Below, piece after piece: positions 32,972 to 44,714 of a DNA stretch of 64,000 nt. The position numbers and the translations under genes are program-made. The stretch is from Ascochyta rabiei. Its lineage: Eukaryota > Ascomycota > Dothideomycetes > Pleosporales > Didymellaceae. Location of the stretch: the NCBI RefSeq assembly GCF_004011695.2, contig NC_082422.1:1240001-1304000 (forward strand), given 5' to 3'. Below the pieces are notes generated by a model that worked only from the letters and a program-made list of their open reading frames with translations, had not been told where the DNA came from and searched no databases. Each line of letters begins with the position of its first letter. Position 1 is the stretch's first letter.

Positions 32972-34580
32972 ATGGACAGATCATCAAAACCTACCTTCAA
33001 CTTCGTGAATCTCAAGCATCCTGACGATCTGAAAGATGGAGAAACACAACTCCGCATACGGCGTCTCGCCATGACTGAAGTTGGCAAAGCGCGCAGGAAG
33101 CCCAAGACGAAGCGTGGGCGCAACGAGATCGTCCTTCAGCTTCGCAACCCCACGGAGCGGCAGCCAAACATGGATCGTCTTGGCAGCGGATCCACGGATC
33201 CTTTCAGTCGATATCCCATTGAACTGGACAATGATGCCCGGGCTTTGCTTGCGAACAGTAAGTACGCCGCTCGAATGGGGGAGAGTGTTCTTAATAAGAG
33301 CTAGTCTTCAGTCCAGATTCCACACACACAAGCCACATGAGAGGATGTTGGTTCCCAGTCGGGCTCGATAGTCCCGCAGCTTTCCATCACTTGTTAGCCA
33401 ACTCTCAGAACTTCCTCTTTCAGAAGACAAACGGGCGCTTTCCATCGCAGGACAATGCGCTGGCGCTGGTGCACCATCACAAGGCGCTTCGTTTGGCGAG
33501 GGAGTTGATGAGTGATTCAAGCAAGTATACAAGCAATGAGGCTGTCGGCGTCATCGTCTCATTCACTTGTCATCATGTAAGCAAAACCACTGACGCTGGC
33601 TGCTATAACTTACAGGCGCAGGCTTTATTGGGCAGTTTCGCCGGCGGTGAGTGGAAGCAACACCAGGATGCACTTGTGAAGATAATCGAGATGAGAGGTG
33701 GATATGACACGATTCACGAGGAACACCTCCGAATCACAGTCTCGTGGTATGTCGTCTATTGTCTGCAACAAATGCACATGACTGTTGTGCTTTAGAAAAC
33801 CCACTGACGGACGACAGGGGCGATCTTATGGGCTCTTTCGCACAGGACATACCTCCTTCAGCGCCGTTACCTCGCCAATGGGCAGCAGAGTGTAGATCGC
33901 CATCCGGCACCCCCCGACCCCAAAGTGCCATTTCATTCGCATGGAAACAGCAGATGCCAATGCAAATGGACTGGATTTCCATATTCGACGACATAGTGCA
34001 CTTGATCTCGCTCGCCAGCACCCTCAACCACCAACAGCTGGAGTTGGCAGTAACAAGTGGTAGTTGGATCGAGGCGATCGTGTGGCGCCTGCTCGCTACA
34101 CGGCCTCTGAGCCGCGGCAACGGACTAGAGAACGTACTAGAAGAGGTGTGTCGACTCGGCACCCTCCTGTTCCTGGCTCCGTGCTGGCGAGCTCTGGGAC
34201 AATCCCCTGTGTGGACCGCAGCCATATCGAAGAACCTCCAGATCGTGCTCTTGCAGCACAAGACAGGATGGGGTGATCTCAAGCCACTACTCGTGTGGTC
34301 TCTGTACTTTGCAGCATTCGAAACAAGCGACTTGATAGAACGTAGTCAGTTCGTGTCTATGTTGGCGATGGTCATGGGCAGTCTTCGGCTTCAAGAATGG
34401 AGGGAGTTGCTGCAGCTTGTCAAAAGCGTGTTGTGGGTGGACAAAGTCTTTGCCGGTAGCGACGAGCTGATTCGAGATGAGGTCATGCATATCGTAAGCC
34501 AGAGTTCCGTCATGCTTGCTTGGAATGACGGATCGTATACTCTGTTTGAGGAATCTTGTAGAACAGTGGGAAGTCACTAG
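32972..34580 (+). CDS. Fungal transcription-factor-domain protein lacking a zinc cluster
   Basis: A 479-aa protein in four exons: 32972-33257, 33317-33576, 33616-33746 and 33818-34580. The N-terminus FNFVNLKHPDDLKDGETQLRIR resembles the FVNVxHPDxxK start of a large family of fungal proteins with a TF domain (PF11951-like) but no Zn2Cys6 finger. A basic segment (RRKPKTKRGRNE) follows. The conserved body includes CWFPVGLDSPAAFHHLLA, KALRLARELMSDS and EMRGGYDTIHEEHLRI. The third intron is set to end at GACGACAG because the earlier TTTAG would create an immediate stop; this forms ITVSWGDLMGSF, the expected joint. Proposed role is regulatory, by family only. Confidence 0.84.
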
Positions 34581-34900
34581 GCTTATTAGGGGAGGAAGTA
34601 ATCCCTGCTCATGCATACATCGTGGGTCTGCTTACTGTACAGTTTTAGCCACAACGTGTGTTCCAAGTCTGTCTATGGACGGCTGAAGTAGATCTCGACC
34701 GGAAATTGGGAATATTCCGTCTGAGCATGGTAACGTGTTTCAAAGCATATCTCTTGGTCACGGTTATCGAGATGTAAGACTAAAGATAAATAGAGCATAA
34801 GCTGCCCTCTTCTCCTTACTTCTGAACCACACATATTCATTCTACTTCGGAGCCCTTCAGCCTTCTTCTTCCCGATCGACTTCGGCCGCCAACTATAGCA

Positions 34901-35867
34901 ATGGAGCACCTTCCAGCCGACCACTTCGTAACGTCCATGCAGTTCACTGCGAGAACCCACCGCGATGTCTACCCAGCCATCGATCCCACCCAACCCGCTC
35001 TCTCACAGAAGGGTAAAGTCGTACTCATCACCGGAGCCAGCCAAGGCCTGGGCGCGCTCGGATTCGCGCCCTCATTTGCAGCCGCCGGCGCAAAAGCCAT
35101 TGTCCTCGTGGCTCGCACAGCCGGAAAACTCCAACAAGTAGCCGACACCCTCGCCAAATCCCACCCGGGTGTCGAAACACTCGTTGTGCCTACCGACGTC
35201 AGCGACCCCGCATCCGTCGCCTTGCTGTTTGAGAGGGTGAAGGAAGAGTACGGCCACGCCGACGTGCTTGTAAACAACGCCGCGATCCACCAAGCCATAG
35301 CGCCAATCCAAGACGTCGACCAGCAGCGCTGGTGGAATGAAATGGCACGCACTTCCCCCCCCCGCATCGAATTGTTTTTTTACTGACCCCAGTCCACAGA
35401 CCCTGAACATCCGCGGCACCTTCCTCGTAACGCAGCACTTCCTCAAACTCCTGCCCTCTCCGGCCACCCCAGCGAAGATCATCACCCTCACGACCGGATC
35501 GGCGTATCTAGTCTTCCCCTCGCTGAGCGCCTACGGCATCTCCAAACTCGCGGTTCTCGAGCTGATGGCGTATCTTGCGGTCGAGAGGCCGAATGTGCTG
35601 GCTGCAGCGCTGCATCCTGGTATCGTGCTTACGGAGATGACGGGAGAAGACTTCAAGAAATTCGCTGATGATACGCCGGAGCTGGTTGGTGGGGTTGGCG
35701 TGTGGCTAGCTGGGTGGGAGGGCGTGGATCGGGCTTTTCTCAGCGGCAGGTTTGTGGATGCCAATTGGGATGTTGAGGATTTGGTGGCGAGGCGGGATGA
35801 GATTCTGGAGAAGGACTTGTTGAAGATGAATTTGAATGCGAAGTTGGGTGCTGAGCAGTTTACGTAG
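34901..35867 (+). CDS. Short-chain dehydrogenase/reductase
   Basis: NAD(P)-dependent oxidoreductase of the classical SDR family. Exons 34901-35344 and 35400-35867 give 303 aa. The cofactor motif TGASQGLG, the VVPTDVSDP segment, NNAAIHQA and the catalytic Ser/Tyr-Lys set (TTGSAYLVFPSLSAYGISK, with YGISK as YxxxK) are all present. The single intron (35345-35399, 55 bp) starts with GC, not GT: the joint WWNEM|TLNIRGTF matches the spacing WWxxFxxNxxGTF seen in related SDRs, and no GT donor gives that joint. A CTGAC branch site lies before the CACAG acceptor. The C-terminal part is acidic and ends without a targeting signal. The substrate cannot be told. Confidence 0.93.
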
Positions 35868-36067
35868 TAGGAACATTAGATGGAAGCGAGTTGTTGAGAC
35901 TCAACTGCTTCGTATCGTTAAGGAAGTGGACTTGCTCCTTGGTATGTGCTGTTAACAATATCGTGCAAATATGTTCTCTCATACCACATCTCACTAGTGC
36001 CCAAATCCAACAAGCGACTTTGAGTATCAGGAAACTGTTGATGTTCGTTTCCCGTCCAATCTAGACC

Positions 36068-38130
36068 TCAAATGTCGTCATGGTATTCCGCGCTGGACTT
36101 TCTCTGATGCGCAGCATTCGCAGCAGCGACGTCGCCCGCAACCACGCTACTATGCCTCCTCATCTCAGCTTTCTCATTCTCAACATACTTGTCCGGTCGT
36201 TTTGAAGCGATGGCTTCCTTGTCCTTGAACACAAGTAGAGGGGCGTCGCCCGCAAAGTAGCGATCCAGATCCTCGAGCGTTCTGCCGGCGGTTTCTGGGT
36301 AGAGGAAATAGACTGGTGAACTCGTCAGGAGAGAGAACATGTGCCGACGGAAGTGACTTACCTATTGGGATGAAGGTGAAGTTGAACACACACCAGATGA
36401 TGTAGAAACGCCATTGCAGGCTCCTGATTCCGGGAGGCGTGATTTCAACAACCATGAAGTTGAAGATCCTTGAATCTTTGGTAAGCAACGCTTTCAGCTT
36501 TCGTGCCGTCTGACTTACCAATTCGTCGCTGTGCCAAGTGCAGCGCCTTTTGTTCGCATGGCCATGGAATTGATCTCTGTCGGGTAGAGCTGTTCGTGAT
36601 CAGCAATGCTGTTCCATCTCGACGAGGTGAAGACTCACCCAAGGCACACCCTGCCATCCAATACCAAAGAAGACGTAGTATAGGAAGAAGAACGCAATGG
36701 AGCCCTTAGCCCAGGCTTGGTTTGTGGTTACTGATAGCGATGTGTCCTCGTTGTACCGAATGCAGATTGTGATGATGGTGTAGCAGAAGAACTGACCTGC
36801 TGCAGCATACATCATCATCTTCCTCCTGCCCCAGCGCTCGACATTAGGGATGCCGATGAGAGAGAAAAGGAGGTAAGATACTGAGTTGCATGCAGCCAAA
36901 AGACGTGCGAGATTGTTGGTGAGGCCCACCGACTCGATCAGAACGGTAGGCAGGTAGTAGGAAGTCACATTGATTCCAGCTGTGACTCTGTCAGTAGTTG
37001 AGGTTGGTGGTGAAAATGGAACCTACATAGCTGCTGCATGGCCTGAGTTCCCATGCCAAGAAGTACTCGCCTGATCGTATGCGTACCGGCCTGGTCTCCA
37101 GTTCGGCCACGGAGCAGATCGCGCCAACGTACAGCGTGGTCCTTCTCGTACTGCACGGCCCATTGAATGTCTTTAGACTGGGTAATGATGAAGGGATCAT
37201 CGACATCAGTCGCTTCCAAGTCAGCAAGAATCCGCTCGGCTTCGTCAACACGCCCTTTTGCCATCAACCACCTGGGCGACTCTGGTAACCACGGGACAGT
37301 CGCGAAAAGGATGATGATGAACAAAAATTGAAACGCTAGCGGAACGCGCCATGCCGGGCTTCCTGCGACAAATCTGTTCAAGGTCAGCGGGAGATGCGGA
37401 TCTGGTGCGGCTCAGCTCACGAGAAGCCATAAGTGACCCAATTAGAAAGCGAGAAACCGGCAATATTCATGATCATCTCGATGATGATCAACTTGCCGCG
37501 CCAGCTAGCCTTTGAAGTTTCTCCCTGCCACACAGGCGCTACAGCTGTTAGTATAACCCGCTATCCACGGACGCTGCATCGTACCTGTTGACGTGTTGAT
37601 ACCGTTTCCTATCCCGGCAATAATTCTGTGGTATGTTCAGTGATTGAGACTTTCAAGTAACTTGACAGGCCCACCTTCCAACGATCATTTCGGGGACATT
37701 GAAAGAAGCTATCTGGATGATTGCACCAATGCTCATGATGGTTGTGCCTAGTAGAACGCATTTCTTCCTGCCGAGCGGATCACCGATTGCGCAGACAGAG
37801 ATGGCACCGAAGAAACATCCGATATCGTAGATTGCTGTGACTGTACTGATGAGTGATGTCTTTCCATTCAGGTCAAGCTGATCGAGAAAATCTGGGGTGA
37901 CGATGACGCCGCCTAGGACAAGTTAAAAGTGTGTTCAGCACGGAGACCGTGCTAACGAACCAAAAACACCCTGATCGTAGCCAAAAAGCGTCTGCCAATC
38001 TGTTAGGTCCGTCGACTCGGCAGTCGGCGTGCAAGCTGACCATGTCTGTTGCACAGGCTACAGTGACCCATACAGTGAGCCATGTCCCTGTTAGGCCAAA
38101 GTATGGCTTTCCAGAGCCAAGACCGAACAT
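36068..38130 (-). CDS. MFS sugar transporter
   Basis: Sugar-porter member of the major facilitator superfamily (PF00083). Ten exons: 38041-38130, 37961-37991, 37675-37912, 37585-37625, 37421-37538, 37027-37373, 36639-36979, 36519-36589, 36362-36468 and 36068-36312, giving 542 aa in one frame. Signatures: GDPLGRKKC between helices 2 and 3, GIGNGINTSTAPVWQGE, PESPRWLMAKGRVDEAE, ERWGRRKMMMYAAAG, LYPTEINSMAMRTKGAA and PETAGRTLEDLDRYFAG. Twelve membrane helices are expected and the N-terminus (MFGLGSGKPYFGLTGTWLT) matches fungal hexose/lactose-type permeases. The cytoplasmic tail is hydrophilic with Ser-rich ends. The sugar cannot be assigned from sequence alone. Confidence 0.94.
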
Positions 38131-39453
38131 GTTTTGATTTCGCGGTGTTTTGGCAGTGTCTAGATGAGTGGGTGTATAAGAGCTGCATGAGTTATGCGTG
38201 TGCGTGGTCTTGATGAGCGTCTTAGCTACTTCAACAAAGGATACGAGCCTCCCGCAGCTTGTATGGGCCATCCTGTCATGACGGAAGAGTGCATGAAGCG
38301 CTTGTTTCCATTGGCTGCGTTCGAATGCTGTCAACGCAGCGACACTGGGCTTCCCCGCGCTTTAGGCCCGGCGATCCCCAGAATCTGGGGAACTGTGACG
38401 AATGGGTCGTGTGATTTGCTTCCAACATAAGCAAGTCTGCACCATCTTCGGATAGAATGTCGTAATGTCAAAAACGATGTTCTCAAACTCGTCACATGTG
38501 CTGCCTGACAATAGGTAGATTGCTGCGCAAGGGAGCCCTGCTGTGGCACCGAAGTGATGCAAGGGTGCAGGCTGAGGTGCATACGGACCTTGTGGATGCA
38601 GAGTGCCAGTGAACCAACCTTGGACACGGACGTCATTGAGCGGATTTACTTATTTGGCAAGACGAGCTGCCAATGGCGTTTTGGGAAACATATCGTTTCT
38701 ACAGGTAGAAGCAGGAAGGCCTTCACAGGTTCACGTTCATAACGACCTTGTCGGCGAAGTCGAGACAAGCCTTGCCAGAGCCGGACAAGGGGGAGCAAGC
38801 TTCGCAGAGGGCTGCAGGCCGACCACTTGCGCAGCTTCTTTGGAAGAAGATGAAGTGCAGGGCTGAGTAGATGAAGTGCAGGGCTGAGTAGATGAAAGTT
38901 TTGGCTGAGTAGATGAAAGTTTTGGCTGAGTAGATGAAAGTTTTGGCTGAGTAGATGGACGTTTTGGCGGAGTAGATGGATGTTTTGGCAGCAACCCGGA
39001 CCTCTACGTGATTTTGGACAGCAGCTGCTTGATGTTCAGTTGATACAGCGCTTGTGAACTGGTCCATGGCAGTGACGTCCAAACAGGGTAATGACGTCAT
39101 TGATTGCACGACAAAGAGCAAAGGTGAAGGAGAAGGAGATGTTGTGGCACGACTGGATGTGTGTTGACTAGGTTGACAGGGTGGTAGCAGGCCCTGGAGG
39201 TTCCCCGATGTTCTGCTGCGACGCTGTTGTGGTGGTGTGTGATGTGTGTCAGCTCCGCAGACCGTCAGGCAGGAACGATGCTAGCGGGCTTGGCAATTGC
39301 GGGCTCCCGAAGGCCAGTTCCATGCATGGGTTCAGGGTGCGGCAGCAACATCACACCGCCAACGACGTCGGCCTTTCTCTCGTGCCCGCGCACAATGAAC
39401 TTGTAGAGGACCCAAACCAGCGACACTTTGCTTGACGATCGAAGCCACGCACA
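38131..39453. other. Divergent intergenic region with a 21-bp array
   Basis: Separates the MFS transporter (minus) from AP-1 mu (plus). The only structure noted is the tandem array at 38849-38989; no supported gene. Confidence 0.5.
38849..38989. repeat. 21-bp tandem repeat, about 6.5 copies
   Basis: Units of the form GATGAAGTGCAGGGCTGAGTA pass into GATGAAAGTTTTGGCTGAGTA and then GATGGACGTTTTGGCGGAGTA. All units are 21 bp, so the minus-strand frame stays open, producing a false repeat protein. Confidence 0.93.
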
Positions 39454-40942
39454 ATGGCGTCAGCGGTGTTCTTTCTCGACCTGAAGGGCAAAGTACGCTT
39501 GTGGGGTGTTCTTGGAGGAGCCGCCTGCTAACGGGCGTGTACAGACCCTGCTGGCGCGCAACTACCGCGGTGACATTCCCATGTCGGCGGTCGACAAGTT
39601 CCCCGTGCTGCTCAGTGAGGCCGAAGAAGAGAGCTCTGCCGTGCCGCCATGCTTCTCCAACGAAGGCATCAACTACCTCTACATTCGCCATAACAACCTG
39701 TACCTGCTCGCCCTCACCAAGCGCAACACCAACGCCGCCGAGATCCTGCTCTTCCTCCACAAGATCGTCGAGGTCTTTACAGAATACTTCAAGGAGCTCG
39801 AGGAGGAAAGCATACGAGACAACTTTGTCGTCATCTACGAGCTGCTGGACGAAATGATGGACTTTGGCTACCCGCAAACGACCGAAACCAAGATCCTGCA
39901 AGAGTACATCACACAAGAATCGCACAAACTCGAGGTGCAGGCACGGCCGCCCATTGCAGTCACCAATGCTGTCAGCTGGCGAAGTGAGGGCATTCGCTAC
40001 CGCAAAAACGAAGTCTTCCTCGATGTTGTGGAGTCGCTCAACCTCCTGGTCTCGGCAAACGGAAACGTGTTGCGCTCGGAGATCTTGGGTGCGATCAAGA
40101 TGAAGTGCTACCTCTCCGGTATGCCTGAGCTGCGCTTGGGCTTGAACGACAAGGCTATGTTTGAGACCACCGGGAGGGCGACACGAGGAAAGGCGGTCGA
40201 GATGGAAGACGTCAAGTTTCATCAGTGTGTGCGATTGTCAAGATTCGAGAACGACCGAACGATCAGCTTCATCCCGCCCGACGGCGAGTTTGAACTGATG
40301 AGCTACCGCCTCAACACACAGGTGAAGCCTTTGATCTGGGTCGAATGCATAGTAGAGAGTCACTCTGGAAGCAGGATAGAATACATGCTCAAGGTATGTG
40401 CACTGTCCTTCTCGCCAAGAACATAGCTGACACCGAACAGGCCAAGGCACAGTTCAAGCGGCGAAGCACAGCAAACAATGTCCAGATTTCGATACCCGTT
40501 CCTGAAGACGCCGATACACCTCGCTTCCGCACAAACATCGGTACGGTACACTACGCTCCTGAGACATCCTCGATCGTCTGGAAGATTAAGCAATTTGGAG
40601 GAGGAAAGGAGTTCTTGATGCGCGCAGAACTTGGCTTACCCTCTGTACGGGGTGATGACGAGAAGGGTGGCGGTATGATGGGTGGTTTCGGTGGAAGCAT
40701 GGGAGGTGTTGGCGGAGGAAAGGCAAAGAGGCCGATCAACGTCAAGTTCGAGATTCCATACTTCACAACAAGTGGTATCCAAGTTCGGTACCTCAAGATC
40801 ATCGAGCCAAAGGTAAGCTCTACGTCTTTGCGTAAATGTAGACTCACTGACAGTTTTGTAGCTCCAATACCCGTCGCTGCCCTGGGTGCGGTACATTACT
40901 CAGTCTGGCGATATCGCTGTACGATTACCGGACGTGGCTTAG
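39454..40942 (+). CDS. APM1: AP-1 adaptor complex medium subunit mu
   Basis: Clathrin adaptor AP-1 mu chain for trans-Golgi/endosome sorting, which binds YxxPhi cargo signals. Exons 39454-39492, 39545-40393, 40441-40812 and 40862-40942 give 446 aa, the family length. The N-terminal longin-like part (MASAVFFLDLKGKTLLARNYRGDIP, across the first junction) leads to FVVIYELLDEMMDFGYPQTT and the linker KILQEYI. The mu homology domain carries WRSEGIRYRKNEVFLDV, SFIPPDGEFELMSYRL and the ending PSLPWVRYITQSGDIAVRL. A Gly/Met-rich insert (GGGMMGGFGGSMGGVGGG) interrupts the C-terminal domain; similar short inserts occur in fungal homologues. All four exons agree in phase. Confidence 0.97.
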
Positions 40943-41482
40943 GAAGAGCGGGACGATTGACGATAGACATACCAAATGAACCCAACGAAGACTCACAGCA
41001 ACACTGGCCTTCATGTGCAGTGCGGCGAACATGGCACCATGTCCACCGATATCGTATTGCTTACTCGTGTCTTTTAGCCGTACATGTTCTGGACCTGCTC
41101 ACCCTCTAGTAGCGCAGGAAACCATCGTCGTTCCATAGTGGGCATTGCCCTTTCTGGACGTTGATATTGACAAAACCCATCACACGTTACCCGCACGAAG
41201 CCGCAACTCAAAGCCATGTCCCGGTCACGGCATTGGTTTGTTCAGCTACACGTTACTGTATACAGTCTGGCCGTCGCGGTTTGTGCTGTAAGCGGCACCT
41301 ACCCCTGGTCCCAGTAAGGCTTGACTTACCTTAACGAGCTTTGAGCCGAATGGCGTCATCGGCGGTTTTTCGTATACCGGAATGACGAGTATTAACTCAA
41401 ACATAAGTATGGACAACTGCCGGAAGTTCTGATCTTATTGAGAAGCAATTCATTGCGGATCGATCGCGACAGCAGCTAAGCT
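40943..41482. other. Intergenic region between AP-1 mu and the carboxylesterase
   Basis: No gene or repeat seen. It contains the presumed promoter of the esterase gene. Confidence 0.45.
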
Positions 41483-43292
41483 ATGTGGTCCTCATTCGTC
41501 GCGTTGCTGGCACTGTCAGTGAACGCACTCGCTGCTCCCAGCAAAACTTCAACAGTTGCCCGTGTGAAGAACGGCACCATAGAGGGAGTGCATTCGCCTT
41601 CGTATAATCAGGATTTCTTCCTCGGTGTACCGTTTGCTCAGCCGCCCCTAGGTGACCTCCGGTTCAGGCAAGCTCAGTCGTTGAACACGACCTGGGAGGG
41701 GACTCGGGATGCAAAGGAGTACGCTACACACTGTGTCGGCTATGGGGTAAGTAATTGTGCCGTTCTCTCATTGAATACAGCTCAGTCCTACTAGCTCGAC
41801 CAAACCTTCTACAAAGCCTCGGAAGACTGCTTATACCTCAACGTGGTCCGTCCATCTGGATATGACAACAAGAAACTCCCAGTCGCCTTCTGGATCCATG
41901 GCGGAACATTCACAAATGGCGAGGCTTTGTGCTATGCTAAGCTTCTTGATGTATACTGACTGAGTTCAGGTGGAGCCGCTGATCAGCGCTACAACCTCTC
42001 TTTCATCGTCGAGCAGTCCGTCAAGATCGGCAAACCGATCATTGGCGTTTCGATCAACTACCGTCTCAGCCTCTGGGGATTCACTAGCTCGAATGAACTT
42101 GCAAGCGAAGGTTTACTAAACATCGGTCTGAAAGACCAGAGACTGGCGTTGCACTGGGTGCAGGAAAACATCGAAGCCTTCGGAGGCGACCCAAAGAAAG
42201 TCACCATCTTTGGCGAGTCAGCCGGTGCAGCTTCTATTGGTTTTCACGTAGGCGTGTTCCACACTCTAAAAGTCCCGTACTAAGTTCTGACAGCTCACTG
42301 CTTACCGCGGCCGTGACGACCACCTTTTCCGTGCCGCGATCCTCCAGTCTGGCAACCCCATCTTCTATAACGCCCAACGCGGCGCGAATGCCACTCAATC
42401 GGCCTTCAACACTGTAGTCTCTCAAGTCGGATGCGCCTCGTCCTCCAACAAGATCCAGTGCCTCCGTGACACCCCCTTCTCAGCACTCAACGCAACCATG
42501 AACGGCACGCTCTCCTCAACTGGCGGCTTCGCTCCCGTCACCGACGGCGACTTGGTACAAGACTATGGCTCCTCGCAGCTCAGCCGCGGTGAGTTCGTAA
42601 AAGTGCCCATAATCACCGGTACCAACAGCGACGAAGGCGCCTCCTTCGCGCCCTACGGCATCAACACCACGGCCCAATTCCAAGCCGCACTCACAGCCAG
42701 CAACCTACCCCTTACTCTCCAAACCTCCCTGCTAGCCGCCTACCCCGACGACCTATCTACCAACGTCATTGCCGCCCTCGGCAACCAAAGACCCGCTGCC
42801 AGCTTCGGCTACCAATTCCGCCGCGTCGCTACCTACATCGGCGACCAGCTCTTCATCGCACCACGCCGACAGACGGCCAAGTCGTGGGCGCAGCACGAGG
42901 TCCCCGCTTACGCATACCGCTTCAACGCCGACCAAGCCGGCTTCGCCCCCGAGCTAGCCATCAGCCACTTCAAGGAGATCGGCTTCGTCTTCTACAACCT
43001 CGCCGGCGTCGGGTTCCGCCCGGACATCAAGCCGTTCGAGGGCAAGCCGGAGCGGTACGCGCAGTTGAGTGCGTTTGTGTGCCGCTCGTGGATCAGCTTT
43101 GTGCACGATCTCGATCCGAATGCGTGGCCTGGGCGAGACGGTGTTGTTCCGCTGTGGCCGCAGTATAGCGTCGAGGACCCGAGTGATTTTGTGTTCGAGG
43201 TTAATGCCACGAGTCACGTTGAGGCGGATACGTGGAGGGGGGAGGGGATTGAGATCATCAATCAGAATGCCTTGGCCGTGTTTAGCAGGTAG
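41483..43292 (+). CDS. Secreted type-B carboxylesterase/lipase
   Basis: Alpha/beta-hydrolase of the carboxylesterase type B family (PF00135). Exons 41483-41746, 41795-41918, 41970-42247 and 42294-43292 give 554 aa. A signal peptide is evident ([18 protein letters not shown]). Family blocks: [27 protein letters not shown], the nucleophile elbow [18 protein letters not shown] around the acidic residue and a late His in [11 protein letters not shown]. The second intron is best read as GC-AG (41919-41969, 51 bp), giving [15 protein letters not shown]; the only nearby GT donor would leave a 36-bp intron and a five-residue insertion. The oxyanion GGG is GGT here. Several N-glycosylation sites fit secretion. 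Substrate unknown. Confidence 0.93.
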
Positions 43293-43970
43293 GTGGTCTG
43301 TCGTGTATAGTATAAGCAGTGGCGAAAAGGCAGAGAATTGATACTTTGGGGTCTGAGACCCCCTCTCCCACGACAATGAGTGGTGCAGTTATCCGCTGGG
43401 CACGGATGAGACGAGGTCCATCAATCAGCCTTATCGCACAACTTCGACGTACAAAGTGGTTGTTTTCTCTTGGCATCTCAGCTGTAAGCCGCGAGTGTGA
43501 GTAGCCATCTACTTTGCACATGTGCTACGTTTTTCCTGCTACAGTCATCACCACACTGCACTCTAGGTTGCTCATCTCACCTACTCCGTGTGCAGCGAAT
43601 TCATTGCCTCCCCTGTTGACGATGACGATGTGAGCAGACTGCAACCACGTCCCCAACGTCAGTCGAGATCTAAGCGCTTCCAAATGCTGTTGGGCAGGGT
43701 GTTTGGCTGCCCTCGTCTGCCGAACAGATCTGGGCGGGTAAGTGTTTGTGGAGGCCTGGAGAGAAGTGAGATGCAGCCCGATTTCATCAACGGAGAAGGA
43801 AAAGAACGATCGCATGGCTTCGTGGCTGAGTTCAAATCTGTGGGAAAGTATGAGTAGATGGAGAATATGGTATCTTCATCAACGAGCGTTTCTCCTTTCT
43901 CCGTCTCCTGGCAATTACAGCATACCTACTAAACCTCCAGCCCGTCCATTTACAGTCCCCTTCAGTAGCC
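43293..43970. other. Intergenic region, nothing recognised
   Basis: Convergent space between the carboxylesterase and the Trp-rich secreted protein. Short frames only. Confidence 0.4.
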
Positions 43971-44714
43971 TCACATCACACCCACAACCGCCAACACGGC
44001 CCCAACGACTACCGCACCCAAACCCACCGTCTTCAGCCCCTCCGCACCCCCCGTACTCGCCTCCGTCGAACTCGCACTCGCACTCACACTCGCAGCCGCA
44101 ACCTGCAATCCATACGCCGTCGTCTGGACCGCAGTGCCACTAACCGTCACAGTCCCAACACTCGTCGCCGTCGTGCTAGCCGTGCAGCCAGCCCACGAGG
44201 TCCACGGCGCGGCGGTGCTCCAGGGTCCTGCGGTCCAGCCCGGCCAGTTGGGGTCTGGACATGCGGTGCCGTTCCACCAGCTTGTCCACGGGGCGTTGCG
44301 CCACGCGGACGCCGAGGCGCTGGGCCAGGCGCTCCAGGGGGGTGAGGAACCCCAGGGGCCGGCGCCGGATGGGCCTGTTGGGAGGGGGGTTTAGTCGATG
44401 TTGCTTGTGTTGGGGGCGAAGGGGAGAGAGGACTTACCACCCCAACGTCCCGGCCCGTGGCCACCATCATGATCGTGGCCTCCCGGCCCCCACGGTCCCG
44501 AACCAGGTCCATAGCCGCCTGTCGGCCATGGAGCGTTGGTGAGCGTCGATGGCACCTTGCCTGCCGAGACGAGCGAGTCGTACAGCGACGACCATCGAGG
44601 CAGGTCTGTGGTTGCCCAGGGCGGCGTCACGACGGGGGTTTGGGCCGCCGGGGTTGTGGATTGCGAGAATGCTGTTAGCGCAAGGGCTGCGAGGGGTGCG
44701 AGGTGAAGTTTCAT
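43971..44714 (-). CDS. Trp-rich secreted, probably GPI-anchored cell-surface protein
   Basis: Exons 44438-44714 and 43971-44374, with a GTAAGT donor and CCAACAG acceptor, give 226 aa. The N-terminus is a signal peptide (MKLHLAPLAALALTAFSQS). The mature part is Pro/Gly/Trp-rich: NAPWPTGGYGPG, GHDHDGGHGPGRW, then repeated W-containing modules PPWSAWPSASASAW, APWTSWWNGTACPDPNW and APWTSWAGC. A Ser/Thr/Ala stretch follows and the C-terminus is hydrophobic (GLGAVVVGAVLAVVGVM), as in GPI-anchor signals. Only two Cys are visible. No family is recognised. The second exon is not the longest frame in its region (other phases are also open), but it continues the W/P/G composition and ends in the anchor-like tail, which supports it. 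Confidence 0.75.

Noticed and set aside
28000..38130. Secondary-metabolite gene cluster (CoA transferase, TF, SDR, MFS)
   Set aside because: No backbone synthase (PKS, NRPS, terpene or DMAT) is present, and the genes are interspersed with housekeeping genes.
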